The notes under the pieces were generated by a model. It was given only the letters and a program-made list of their open reading frames with translations. It searched no databases and was not told where the DNA came from. A stretch of DNA of 39,074 nt from Arsenicibacter rosenii (GTDB lineage: Bacteria > Bacteroidota > Bacteroidia > Cytophagales > Spirosomataceae): positions 1 through 39,074 of the forward strand of contig NZ_MORL01000033.1 in assembly GCF_001870735.1 (NCBI RefSeq). Direction: 5' to 3'. Shown one piece after another: positions 7,439 to 15,527 of the stretch; the stretch's first letter is position 1, and every line of letters starts with the position of its first letter. The translations under genes were made by a program, and so were the position numbers.

Positions 7439-8846
7439 GAACGAAGCAGAATCAATCATGGCCGAGGTGGTATCCCACCACGAGCAAACGCCTAAACCGG
7501 CAGCGGCCAAACCGGCAGGTCCGGAAATTGTGCCGGTAGATAAGCTGAAACTACCGGTCGCCGAGGATCAGATCGAGAAATGGAGAGCCAGCTACATGGG
7601 CCTGCGGATAGTGGACGCCGACGATAAGGAGGGCTTCAACATTATCGAAGAAGCCCGGAAAGTCGTCAAAAGAGCCGGTTCCGATCTGGATAACGCCCGG
7701 AAAGCGATTATAGAGCCACATCTGACATTTCAGCGGGAGGTTAACGAGCGGGTCAAGAAAATTGATCTTATGCTGACGCCGATTCATGACCACCTGAAGG
7801 CGCAGAGCAAGCTGTATAAGGATCTGGTCGATGAACGGGAGCGGCAGCAGCTGGAGGCGCTCAAAGCGAAGATGAAAAACCGGAAAGCCCGGCTGGCTGA
7901 TCTGGATGCACACTACGAACCGGCCGGCGAGACGATGCAGCAGTACGGCGTTCAGGTGTGTACATGGGAGGACGTGCGGCAGTCGGACGATGAGCAGTTC
8001 GATACGCTGCTGGTCAGCATTCAGGCGTCTTTTGATCAGCATCAGGCTAAACTGCGGGAAGAAGCGCAGAAGAAAAAACGGGCCGCTGAGCGTGTGGTCG
8101 AGCTGACAAAATACGATGTGTCGCTGTCGGCGGATTCGGCCAGTCTGATGCAGTACGGTCAGCAGGTGTGTAAGCAGAGTTATCTGGAGGACGCCGGCGA
8201 GCAGGACTATCAGTTTATGCTCAACGTAGTCCGGGAAGTGTACGCCCTGAAGCAGGACCAGCTGAAAAAGGAGGCCGAAGCGGTGGCGGAGGCCGAGCGT
8301 TTGCGGAAGGAAAACGAGGAGATGAAACGGCAGCTGGCCGAGGTTGCCAGGGAGAAGCTCAAGGACCGGATTACGGAGATGGCAAACGTGAAAAGTAAGC
8401 TGTCAGCGGAGATAATCGAAGCGATGACGGATCAGGAGTACATCAACGCGTTTGCCAATGCCCAGAAGGAGTACAATCAGCAGCTTGCGGAGGAGAAGGC
8501 CCAAACGGCAGTGTTTTTTTCGGGTGCGGGTTCAGGATCGCCGGCGTATGTGGGTGACCGTGACCCCGAAAAGACCCCGGAACCGGCAGTAGCCCGGCGC
8601 GGCCCGGTGGCGGTGGTGAATCGTCAGGTGCTGGAACTGCCGCCGGTGGAAGAGGAGGAGCCGGTACCGGTTAGCCGGACGCCGGCCGACCGGCAGAAGC
8701 TCGAAAAACTTTCCATGAAAATAATCGACTTCAGCCTGGAGCTGCCGGTGATGGAGACGGCGGAGGGAAAGGCGGCGCTATCGAAAATAGAGTCCTGTCT
8801 GGGACAACTGGTAACCTGGATCGACCAAACGGCGGCAACCCTATGA
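7431..8846 (+). CDS. Long coiled-coil protein, DUF1351-like
   Basis: A 471-residue soluble protein dominated by charged helices and coiled coil (about 70-150, 210-260 and 275-330). The N-terminal third (EEARKVVKRAGSDLDNARKA, then FQREVNERVKKIDLMLTPI) resembles phage DUF1351-type proteins, which usually sit beside recombination or single-strand-annealing genes. The C-terminal 100 residues are Pro/Glu-rich followed by a small helical module. The ATG at 7431 is preferred over an in-frame upstream ATG at 7338, which would lie inside the preceding gene. It overlaps the next gene by ATGA. Similarity to DUF1351 is by eye only. Confidence 0.72.
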   Translation: MNKNEAESIMAEVVSHHEQTPKPAAAKPAGPEIVPVDKLKLPVAEDQIEKWRASYMGLRIVDADDKEGFNIIEEARKVVKRAGSDLDNARKAIIEPHLTFQREVNERVKKIDLMLTPIHDHLKAQSKLYKDLVDERERQQLEALKAKMKNRKARLADLDAHYEPAGETMQQYGVQVCTWEDVRQSDDEQFDTLLVSIQASFDQHQAKLREEAQKKKRAAERVVELTKYDVSLSADSASLMQYGQQVCKQSYLEDAGEQDYQFMLNVVREVYALKQDQLKKEAEAVAEAERLRKENEEMKRQLAEVAREKLKDRITEMANVKSKLSAEIIEAMTDQEYINAFANAQKEYNQQLAEEKAQTAVFFSGAGSGSPAYVGDRDPEKTPEPAVARRGPVAVVNRQVLELPPVEEEEPVPVSRTPADRQKLEKLSMKIIDFSLELPVMETAEGKAALSKIESCLGQLVTWIDQTAATL

Positions 8847-9355
8847 AGCGGCACGTAATTACGGTAGAGACAATCACGGCGCTGGTGCTGGCAGAGCGGC
8901 AGCGTCAGATTGCAAAATGGGGCGTTCAGGATATGTCGTTTGCGGACTGGGTGCTGGTGCTGAACGAGGAAATGGGCGAGCTGGCACGGGAATTATGGGA
9001 GGCAAAAGACCCGGAAAATACGCTGACGGAAGCGGTGCAGGTGTCGGCGATGGTTACCCAGATCTACGAGGCCCACGCCGGACGGGGGAAAGACTACCGG
9101 CCGGCACCGAAAACGGTAATCGACTCCTACAATGTAGGCTATAAGCTGAAAACGACCGGTGACCCGAAGCAGAGCTATCTGGAGCTGCTTACCAGTCTGG
9201 GTTCGGCAATCGTCTGCCAACAGGAGCAGGGAGCGGTCGGGATGTTCCTCAACACAATGGGGTATGTCTCGTGCCGGATGATCGGGGAAATAATGAACAC
9301 GCAAAACCTGCAAGCCGATGAATGCGCTGCCGCAAGAACCGATACACATAAATGA
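8843..9355 (+). CDS. MazG-like nucleotide pyrophosphohydrolase
   Basis: A 170-residue protein whose N-terminal 80 residues match the MazG-like all-alpha NTP pyrophosphohydrolase fold. These show ERQRQIAKWG (18-27), the metal-binding EEMGE (42-46) and a following acidic helix (NTLTEAVQVSAM). Such phage enzymes hydrolyse (d)NTPs or alarmones to the monophosphate. The second acidic pair (usually ExxD) reads E63xxQ66, so one ligand may be lost or shifted. The C-terminal 90 residues form a helical extension of unknown role. The start codon overlaps the upstream stop (ATGA), implying translational coupling. Confidence 0.8.
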   Translation: MKRHVITVETITALVLAERQRQIAKWGVQDMSFADWVLVLNEEMGELARELWEAKDPENTLTEAVQVSAMVTQIYEAHAGRGKDYRPAPKTVIDSYNVGYKLKTTGDPKQSYLELLTSLGSAIVCQQEQGAVGMFLNTMGYVSCRMIGEIMNTQNLQADECAAARTDTHK

Positions 9356-9794
9356 TCTCTGCCAGCGGTGCGGGTTCTTCAACGCTGTTACTGAGATCAA
9401 CAACGGTTACGGCTGTAATCACCCTAAAAATGAAAGCTGGAATTTCGCGAAAGTCCGGCCGGCTGACGACGACGAGGAACCGGTAACGTACGAGGTTGAC
9501 GAACACAAGGTACGTTACGCCCTTCTTCGAAAGCGGTTCGGCAGTTACCAGCAGATTGTCGAGGCAGACAAGAACGGCGAAGCAGGGCCATACATTAATA
9601 AGGCCATGTACGACGGGGAAGCGCTGAAATCAATCAACGTCATCAGACAGGGAGCCTGCTATGCGCACAGCTGCCCGCTTGGTTACAATATGGACAGCGA
9701 CGACTGGAAGGAGCTGGGAGAAGATCCGGAAGATTGGGGTGATGAATGGATAATGCTTAATGAAGATGAAAGCAAAACAACTGAGTCTGTTTGA
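9318..9794 (+). CDS. Cys-rich hypothetical protein, probable metal site
   Basis: A 158-residue acidic protein with a likely zinc-binding arrangement: C15xxC18, then C33 and H35 (GCNHP), and later a CYAHSCPLG segment. The C-terminal tail is strongly acidic. It overlaps the MazG-like gene by 38 bp and the next gene by 35 bp. No known family is recognised. A role in DNA or RNA binding would be a guess based only on the cysteines and neighbours. Confidence 0.68.
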   Translation: MNALPQEPIHINDLCQRCGFFNAVTEINNGYGCNHPKNESWNFAKVRPADDDEEPVTYEVDEHKVRYALLRKRFGSYQQIVEADKNGEAGPYINKAMYDGEALKSINVIRQGACYAHSCPLGYNMDSDDWKELGEDPEDWGDEWIMLNEDESKTTESV

Positions 9795-10134
9795 CCTCTT
9801 CGAGATTGAGGTTCCGCCTGTCAGCGAGCCGGTAGCAGAAGAGGAAATACTGTCGGAACGGCCGACAGTGACTGCGGCCAGCAACTGGTTTATGGAGAAG
9901 TTTTTTAAGGAGCTGCCGGAGGTGACGGACCCGGAACAGGTGGTCAGGGTTACCTCGCACTGTGTACGCTGTAAGGGCATCACCTTCAACTACGATGTGC
10001 CATACAGCTGGCTTAACCCGGATGAGATTTACTGCCGGTTTCCGGGGGATGTGTGGATGCCGAAGGGCAAGCTCCCGTGCCGGAGGTGCATCGAAAAAGT
10101 AGCTGATTTTTTAATCAAACTCGTACAACAATGA
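9760..10134 (+). CDS. Clamp-binding-motif protein with Cys pairs
   Basis: A 124-residue protein directly upstream of, and overlapping, the sliding-clamp gene. Residues 7-14 read QLSLFDLF. QLSLF is a textbook match to the bacterial beta-clamp binding pentapeptide QL(S/D)LF, here placed in a likely flexible N-terminus. Two Cys pairs, C68xxC71 and C107xxC110, suggest a zinc-binding fold in the C-terminal half. The middle is helical (NWFMEKFFKELPEV). A gene with a clamp-docking peptide beside a clamp gene suggests a partner or loading/regulatory factor of that clamp; this is inference. ATG at 9760 or 9766 are equally possible starts. Confidence 0.72.
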   Translation: MKMKAKQLSLFDLFEIEVPPVSEPVAEEEILSERPTVTAASNWFMEKFFKELPEVTDPEQVVRVTSHCVRCKGITFNYDVPYSWLNPDEIYCRFPGDVWMPKGKLPCRRCIEKVADFLIKLVQQ

Positions 10135-11276
10135 CCAGAATAATGATGTCGTCGAGCGTGTTGCTCAAGGCGCTTAAATCAATAGCTTTTGCACATAATC
10201 CGGCGGCGGCCAAGTCGGTACCGGTGGTGGAGTGCGTCCGGCTTCAGGTGTCGGAAAACAAATTGCGGATGGATACAACGGATCTGAATTTGCAGGGCCG
10301 GGTCAGTATCGACGTGGAGTCAACCGGCAGTGCGGTGGTGTGTATCCCGTTCGTGTGGCTGCGGGATCTGCTGGTTTCGTTGCCGGAACAGCCGGTGACG
10401 ATGAATATCGACGGAAAATCCTTGCAGCTGCTGACGGATAACGGCAAGTACAGACAGACCGGCAGGGAGCCGGAAGAATGGCCGAAAGAGACGGAATTTA
10501 AGCAGAAGTCGATTATGATTTCGTCGGGGCGGTTGCTGGAGCTGATCAATGCTGCACTGCCTTTCTGTTCAAAACAGGAGAATATGCCGGCAATGACCGG
10601 GGTAAGCCTGAAGATTACGGCTGATGAGCTGATGGTTCGGTCGTCGGACGGATACGTACTCTGTAACCGGGTGGTGGCGCTGACGGACGACGACTGGGGC
10701 GAGGACGGTAAGCCGGAGGCGCCGATCGAGGTAATTGTTTCCAACCGGCAGGCAAAGGCAATGGTGGCGGTGCATTCTCCGTCGCCGTATATCCAGCTGG
10801 CATTCAGCAGTAATGCAATGCGGGCGGAAAATATCGGGTTTGCGGGGCTGACGATCACCGGACAGCTGATTGATAAGCGGTACCCGTCGTTTGAAGCGAT
10901 TATCGGCCAGACGAACAAAACGCTGACCATCGGCCGGGCGGATCTGATGGGCACGCTGTCACGGATTAACCTGGTAACCGATTCGGTCGAGCACAAAATC
11001 CGGCTTTCTATGGGACGGAATCTGCTGACGGTGGCGGGAGAGGACATAAAGCTGGAAAAGGAGGGGAAAGAGGACCTGCTTTGTGATTACGCAGACGATC
11101 AGCTGGATATTAATGTCAATCTGAATACGCTGGTAACGTGCCTGAAATCCTTTGAGACGCCGATGATTCAGATTAATGCGCTGGCAGCGAATAAACCGCT
11201 CCACATCCGGCCGGCCGATCTGGTGGCGGATGATCCTAATGTAAGCCTGCTTATTCCGATTCAATACAAAAACTAA
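10131..11276 (+). CDS. dnaN: DNA polymerase III beta-type sliding clamp
   Basis: A 381-residue protein matching the length and three-domain organisation of bacterial DnaN, which encircles DNA as a dimer and tethers polymerases. The most recognisable part is the inter-domain segment GQLIDKRYPSFEAIIG (about 244-259), equivalent to the G-x-L-I-D-x-x-F/Y-P-x-Y/F motif of beta clamps. The C-terminus VSLLIPIQYKN resembles the conserved end near the peptide-binding cleft. It is diverged from chromosomal DnaN. Mobile-element clamps of this kind occur beside PRTRC genes in Bacteroidota, to my recollection. It overlaps the upstream gene by ATGA and is followed 2 bp later by PRTRC E, so clamp and cassette are one transcription unit. 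Confidence 0.88.
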   Translation: MTRIMMSSSVLLKALKSIAFAHNPAAAKSVPVVECVRLQVSENKLRMDTTDLNLQGRVSIDVESTGSAVVCIPFVWLRDLLVSLPEQPVTMNIDGKSLQLLTDNGKYRQTGREPEEWPKETEFKQKSIMISSGRLLELINAALPFCSKQENMPAMTGVSLKITADELMVRSSDGYVLCNRVVALTDDDWGEDGKPEAPIEVIVSNRQAKAMVAVHSPSPYIQLAFSSNAMRAENIGFAGLTITGQLIDKRYPSFEAIIGQTNKTLTIGRADLMGTLSRINLVTDSVEHKIRLSMGRNLLTVAGEDIKLEKEGKEDLLCDYADDQLDINVNLNTLVTCLKSFETPMIQINALAANKPLHIRPADLVADDPNVSLLIPIQYKN

Positions 11277-11278
11277 TC

Positions 11279-11764
11279 ATGTCAACAACATTTTTTCAGC
11301 AGGTAGCGGCCCTGGGACTGACGGGCACGCTTAAACTATCGGTCACAACCGATGGCGACCGGCAAACGGTCATGGTTTCACTCGACAACAAGGGGTGCGG
11401 GGACGAGGCCAGAAAATCCATTCTGCCGGTGAAGCTGGTGGGGACCTGGAAGGAGCTGGACGAGGGGTTCTTTGGTCAGATCACGGCCCCCATGCAGGAG
11501 GTGTCCGGGCTTCAGGTGAACATGGAGAAGCACCTGAAGAGTGTGGAGGAGGCAAAGAAAGCCTCGGCGATGGCGAAAAAACCGGCCGAAAAGCCGAAGG
11601 AGGAGCCGAAAAAGGCCCAGCTGCCGGCACCGGCCAAACCGGCAGAGCAGCCAAGAAAACAGGCCTCGATTTTCGACATGCTGGAAGAGGATTCGGACCT
11701 GGAACGGGGGACTCTTCCGGCGGAGGAGCAAACGGACTCAGAATCAGACGAGAGCGAAGAATAA
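11279..11764 (+). CDS. PRTRC system protein E
   Basis: A 161-residue protein with the typical PRTRC-E start: an FFQQVAALG segment, an LxLSV beta strand, then LVGTWKELDEGFFGQI (PLxLxGTxEELDxGF in the family). From about residue 75 it becomes a low-complexity Lys/Ala/Pro/Glu-rich tail (KKPAEKPKEEPKKAQ) ending in an acidic stretch. PRTRC stands for ParB-related, ThiF-related cassette, a set found on plasmids and integrative elements; the biochemical role of E is unknown. It begins 2 bp after the clamp gene. Confidence 0.85.
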   Translation: MSTTFFQQVAALGLTGTLKLSVTTDGDRQTVMVSLDNKGCGDEARKSILPVKLVGTWKELDEGFFGQITAPMQEVSGLQVNMEKHLKSVEEAKKASAMAKKPAEKPKEEPKKAQLPAPAKPAEQPRKQASIFDMLEEDSDLERGTLPAEEQTDSESDESEE

Positions 11765-11793
11765 AAAGCGGACAATTTTAAACCAGATCACTC

Positions 11794-12012
11794 ATGTTAT
11801 TAGCCACTAAGTTAGATCGCGTCTTTGTGATGAAGACAAAAGGGAAAGACATCACGCTCGAAGATCCGAACCCGGAACTGAGTCCGGAGGCGGTGATGAA
11901 CCACTACAGCCACCACTACCCGGAACTGATTACGGCCAAACTGGAAGGGCCGGAGATTAAGGAAGACAAATTCGAATACCGGTTCACGTCGGTGATGGGC
12001 ACAAAGGGATAA
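11794..12012 (+). CDS. PRTRC system protein C (ubiquitin-like)
   Basis: A 72-residue protein matching PRTRC-C almost end to end: LDRVF, then DITLEDPNPELSPEAV, HYPELITAKLEGPEI, and the C-terminal MGTKG. The family is predicted to have a beta-grasp, ubiquitin-like fold. A C-terminal glycine exposed at the natural end would be suitable for activation by the E1-like ThiF protein without proteolytic trimming. The stop codon overlaps the ATG of a 54-residue frame (TAATG). Conjugation activity has not, to my knowledge, been shown for this family, so the role is predicted. Confidence 0.9.
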   Translation: MLLATKLDRVFVMKTKGKDITLEDPNPELSPEAVMNHYSHHYPELITAKLEGPEIKEDKFEYRFTSVMGTKG

Positions 12013-12176
12013 TGAAAAAGATCAGGGTTTTAGGCAGACAATCAAAGAAGGTATGCAGGATAGCGGAGAATCTTTCGGGCTTTTTCAAACAGCTGGACCG
12101 CGTTCCGGACGCAAGAGAAGCAAAGCGGCGAAGCGGCCGAAGTGCTCCGGTGTCGGAACTACCGGTGGTTTTCTGA
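12012..12176 (+). CDS. 54-residue basic protein between PRTRC C and F
   Basis: A short open frame whose ATG overlaps the PRTRC-C stop (TAATG), giving tight translational coupling. The product is basic and helical at first (MKKIRVLGRQSKKVCRIAEN) followed by GFFKQLDRVPDAREA and a short proline-rich end. Its composition and coupling look more like real coding sequence than the overlapping N-terminal extension of the next frame (12053-12211). That extension would read as a Gly/Ser/Arg jumble. If right, the following PRTRC F gene starts at 12212. I do not recognise the family. Confidence 0.6.
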   Translation: MKKIRVLGRQSKKVCRIAENLSGFFKQLDRVPDAREAKRRSGRSAPVSELPVVF

Positions 12177-12211
12177 CGCACCGGTTTGAGCCGAAATGCC
12201 TGCCTGCATCG

Positions 12212-13222
12212 ATGGTTAAGAGTGTAGAGAGGGAGAGGGATTTTTCGGAGTCCCTTTCCTGGCTCTGCAAATACTACGGATTTGAGGAGGCAGAATCACC
12301 AGTTGGTTGGCCGGCCAGTGTAACGTTCCACCTGCGACGGTTGCGGGATCTGCTGGGTAAGGGTTTCCGGATTGATGTGCAGGAGAGGGAAGGCAGGGCG
12401 GCCAGTCTGGTGGTCGATCATCGGGTACTGGATGGAATGACGCTGTATTACGTGCCGCTGTACCCTGTCTGGTCTTTTTATGAAGACGGAGAAACGGCGA
12501 TGTACGAGTTGATGGTAAGCTGTTATGCGTACCTGTACCATGTGGCGGGAATATCGTGGTATACCGAGAGTGGTTATCTGTGCTACCAGTACGAAGCGAT
12601 GAAGGATTACTTCGGGGATGAACTGGAGTATGCCAGGCAGTCGGGGCCGGAAGACGCGTATGACAGACCGGAACATACGGAGGAGGACGAGTTGGAGAGC
12701 GACGAAATTATGAATCTGGAAATGGATCTGCTCGCTACGGAAATGGCCATTAACAATGGCGGTGCTTTCCATAAGATACTCTCGGAGGAGAAGCATCTGA
12801 AAAGTTTCGGCCAGAGGCTGGAGGCATTTACGCCGGTGACTGCGGAGCAGCAGAAGCTGAAGGAGGTTGTGACGGAAATTTACCAGCTGTGGCAGGATTT
12901 TCCGGAGAGGTCAGCCCATGATTCGATAGTGGATCAGCAGTGGCTGGAAATGGACGAAGAGGAACAGGAAAATTATGAGCAGGAGCTGATGACGACTGAC
13001 TGCTGGCTATCATTTATCTGGGACGATGATCATGTAATGGAAATGATCGAGGAAAATCTTAACCATGATGTACAGGCCAATAGCAGCGGTGAGCAGGAGC
13101 CGAGATCACTGATCGTTTTTGACCGTCCCGATGCCGTCCCGTCGCATGATCTGTCGTTTGATGTGAAGTTTTACCCGTTACTGAACCGGTTAACCCGGAT
13201 ACTTTATGCCCTGAACGTATGA
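12212..13222 (+). CDS. PRTRC system protein F-like
   Basis: A protein of about 336 residues, tentatively PRTRC protein F from its place between C and B and its overall make-up. The N-terminal half has beta-like segments (ASLVVDHRVLDGMTLYYVPLYP), and the middle is very acidic (DRPEHTEEDELESDE). The C-terminal half is helical. A last segment, FDVKFYPLLNRLTRILYAL, leads into the B gene. The ATG at 12212 is preferred; an ATG at 12053 would add 53 residues overlapping the 54-residue gene. The F family is poorly conserved and its role unknown. The stop overlaps the next ATG (ATGA). Confidence 0.68.
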   Translation: MVKSVERERDFSESLSWLCKYYGFEEAESPVGWPASVTFHLRRLRDLLGKGFRIDVQEREGRAASLVVDHRVLDGMTLYYVPLYPVWSFYEDGETAMYELMVSCYAYLYHVAGISWYTESGYLCYQYEAMKDYFGDELEYARQSGPEDAYDRPEHTEEDELESDEIMNLEMDLLATEMAINNGGAFHKILSEEKHLKSFGQRLEAFTPVTAEQQKLKEVVTEIYQLWQDFPERSAHDSIVDQQWLEMDEEEQENYEQELMTTDCWLSFIWDDDHVMEMIEENLNHDVQANSSGEQEPRSLIVFDRPDAVPSHDLSFDVKFYPLLNRLTRILYALNV

Positions 13223-13941
13223 AACTGATTACTGAAGAATTGACTGAGATTTTTTTGCCGGTACGGGCCCTGTTGCTCTATGAAAGACAAAGCGGGTCGC
13301 GGCAGGACAAGTACTACATTGAAAGCTATACTATTTCTGATGACGGCCGGCCGGTCAATGCGCGGCCGCTGACGGAATCGGAGGCCATCAGCCTGGGTAA
13401 GTCGCTCTATGATTCCTACGCGGAGAAAATCGCGTTTCTCAGGCCCAAAGGACTATTACCAAAACGAGTGCTGTATCTGCACCCGAGTCCGGAAAAAGGG
13501 TTTGCGGTGTGGTATACGGCGAGGCAGAAACGGCAGATGTTTTTCAAGGAAAGCCTGACAATACCCAGCGGCGAGGCCTGCGTTCCGCCGATGGTGTGGC
13601 GGGCCGATAAACGGGGACTGACGATTTTTGCGCTGCCGGCCGACAGAAAACCATCGCTCAAAACCCGGCTGTGTCTGGCGCCATTCTTTAACACGGGCCT
13701 GCATGGCGGGGTGTGCATGGGGAACGTGGATGTCGACGTAGAAAAGAGCAGCTGTCTGGAGGAGTTCATAACGGCATGGGAAACCTGCTTTTACGACAGC
13801 TATTTCTCCCATACGCTGAATGACGCAATGACAAAGGTCAACATCGTTCAGCTGTGGCAGGATCAGGTTAAAACCGGCAATCCGTTTCCGCTGGAGAAAC
13901 TGGTAACGGCCAAAATAACACTAAAGGATCTGCTCAAATGA
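13219..13941 (+). CDS. PRTRC system protein B (E2-like)
   Basis: A 240-residue protein with the PRTRC-B hallmarks. These are GFAVWYTARQKRQMFF (about 94-109), PPMVWRADKRGLTIFALP (about 123-140), and APFFNTGLHGGVCMGNVDV (about 154-172). The last segment resembles the active-site loop of E2 ubiquitin-conjugating enzymes (N...G-x-V-C-L), placing Cys166 where the thioester cysteine would be. PRTRC-B has been proposed to have an E2-like fold, as I recall from comparative-genomic work. With C (Ubl-like) and ThiF (E1-like) alongside, it completes a three-part conjugation set. It overlaps both neighbours by 4 bp. Confidence 0.88.
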   Translation: MKLITEELTEIFLPVRALLLYERQSGSRQDKYYIESYTISDDGRPVNARPLTESEAISLGKSLYDSYAEKIAFLRPKGLLPKRVLYLHPSPEKGFAVWYTARQKRQMFFKESLTIPSGEACVPPMVWRADKRGLTIFALPADRKPSLKTRLCLAPFFNTGLHGGVCMGNVDVDVEKSSCLEEFITAWETCFYDSYFSHTLNDAMTKVNIVQLWQDQVKTGNPFPLEKLVTAKITLKDLLK

Positions 13942-14717
13942 GGGTACATATCACGAACAACTATCTGATTAACCCGACGAATCCGGTTTCGGTGAATCTG
14001 ATCGGAGCAGGGGGGACGGGTTCGCAGGTATTGACGGCACTGGCCAGAATGAATCATTCCCTGCTGCAACTGGATCACCCGGGGATTTACGTCCGGCTGT
14101 GGGATGAAGATACGGTATGGGAGGCTAATCTGGGCCGTCAGCTGTTTGCGGAGGCGGAGCTGGGAATAAACAAGGCCTTGGCGCTGATCAGCAGGGTAAA
14201 CCGGTTTTTCGGTACCACCTGGCAGGCGCAGCCGGAACGGTTTACGGCAAAGTCCGGTAAGCAGTCGAATCTCTTTATTACGTGCGTGGATACGGTTTCG
14301 TCCCGGTTTGAGGTGGCGGAATACTTTACTGATCTGGAGAAAACGAACCCGTTTAATATCGGGCGGGACCGGCCTTTGTACTGGCTGGATTTCGGAAACT
14401 CGAAGGAATCCGGTCAGGTGGTGCTGGCCACGGTCGGCGAACACAAACAGCCGAAGTCGCAGAAGTTCGTGCCGGTGGGAAAGCTACCCTTTATTACCGA
14501 GGAGTGGGGGGAGGATTTAAGCCGGTCAGGGGCGGAGGACGATACGCCGAGCTGCTCGCTGGCGGAGGCGCTGCAGAAACAGGATCTTTTCATAAACTCC
14601 ACGCTGGCGCAGATGGGCAGTGCGCTGCTGTGGCAGATGTTCCGGCAGGGGATGACGGAGAACCGCGGCTTTTTTCTCAACCTGGCCGACTTCCGGACGA
14701 TGCCGATTAAGATTTAA
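13938..14717 (+). CDS. PRTRC system ThiF-family E1-like enzyme
   Basis: A 259-residue ThiF/E1-type adenylating enzyme. The nucleotide-binding loop is GAGGTGS (23-29). An acidic residue pair (WDEDTV, about 55-60) follows the second strand, then the NLGRQLF motif (64-70) with the conserved Arg of E1 proteins. A conserved cysteine-containing segment, DTPSCSLAEAL (C206), is near the C-terminus and is characteristic of the PRTRC branch. In ThiF/E1 enzymes the Ubl C-terminal glycine is adenylated and may pass to a cysteine. The natural partner here would be protein C (11794-12012) and then protein B. It is the last gene of the recognisable cassette; the A, D and genuine PRTRC ParB members are not adjacent. 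Confidence 0.92.
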   Translation: MRVHITNNYLINPTNPVSVNLIGAGGTGSQVLTALARMNHSLLQLDHPGIYVRLWDEDTVWEANLGRQLFAEAELGINKALALISRVNRFFGTTWQAQPERFTAKSGKQSNLFITCVDTVSSRFEVAEYFTDLEKTNPFNIGRDRPLYWLDFGNSKESGQVVLATVGEHKQPKSQKFVPVGKLPFITEEWGEDLSRSGAEDDTPSCSLAEALQKQDLFINSTLAQMGSALLWQMFRQGMTENRGFFLNLADFRTMPIKI

Positions 14718-14740
14718 CAACCCTTTAAGAACACAATACG

Positions 14741-15070
14741 ATGAGTGAAGAAAATGACATTACGGCACTGCCGGACCGGGCAAAGCTGCGGCTGGTGGTG
14801 CGGGAAAATATCCGGCTGCACGGCGTACTCGAACAGCTGTTTGTGCGCAGACAGATACTGGAGGATCTGGAGGAGGAGAATAAAAAGCTGGCGATGAAGA
14901 ACAAGGAACTGAAGCGCCAGAACGAGGAGCTGAGAAGGAAGATTAACAGCGTGCAGAACGAGGCCTACCAGCGGGGGGTAAAATCGCGCGAGGACGTGAT
15001 CAGGGGCAAACAGAGTAAAATCAACGACCTGAAGCGCCAGCTGATGGGGATGGCCAACAGTAATTATTAA
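14741..15070 (+). CDS. Coiled-coil hypothetical protein
   Basis: A 109-residue, highly charged protein that is almost entirely helical. A central coiled coil (about residues 36-95) includes EEENKKLAMKNKELKRQNEE. It starts 23 bp after the ThiF gene and 4 bp before the next. No domain is recognised; it may oligomerise or act as a scaffold. Confidence 0.68.
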   Translation: MSEENDITALPDRAKLRLVVRENIRLHGVLEQLFVRRQILEDLEEENKKLAMKNKELKRQNEELRRKINSVQNEAYQRGVKSREDVIRGKQSKINDLKRQLMGMANSNY

Positions 15071-15074
15071 GAAG

Positions 15075-15527
15075 ATGGTAACGTTTGAGTTCGGAGAAAA
15101 ATCGGAGGAGGAGGAAAAGGAGTGGCAATTGTTCTGGTCCCGGCTTCAGCAGATCAGAGCGCTTGAATTGCAGGAGGTGGACGAAAGCGAATGCTACTAT
15201 TTCTATAGATCCATTCGCATCTCAAAAACTGAATTAGGTCAGCTCGACGACGAGTGGTTTAATACGCTGATGGATCAGCTCAGAACCGAGAAGCGGAACC
15301 ACGAACTTGAAATCTGTCAGCAACGGGCTAAAATGCTGGATGACATAGGGGTTTTTGAAGAGGATAATATTTACTGGATTGATTACGATACCAGGATGCC
15401 TTATCAAGAATTGCACCAGATAGCACAGACCAGATTTGATCTGTTGCTAATTATAGCCAAGGAGGTAATATCAGAATGGCAGGCAAGAAGGGAAAGAGAA
15501 AGTAAAACCGGAGAGCCGAAGCGATGA
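15075..15527 (+). CDS. Hypothetical protein
   Basis: A 150-residue acidic, probably soluble protein, rich in Glu and aromatic residues (EEEKEWQLFWSRLQQIRALE, YWIDYDTRMPYQELHQIA). It begins 4 bp after the coiled-coil gene and overlaps the next by ATGA. I do not recognise the family. Confidence 0.65.
   Translation: MVTFEFGEKSEEEEKEWQLFWSRLQQIRALELQEVDESECYYFYRSIRISKTELGQLDDEWFNTLMDQLRTEKRNHELEICQQRAKMLDDIGVFEEDNIYWIDYDTRMPYQELHQIAQTRFDLLLIIAKEVISEWQARRERESKTGEPKR

Noticed and set aside
10244-11047. 267-codon minus-strand frame antisense to the clamp gene
   Set aside because: The plus strand encodes a recognisable DnaN-family protein; the antisense reading is a Ser/Arg-rich shadow caused by codon bias.
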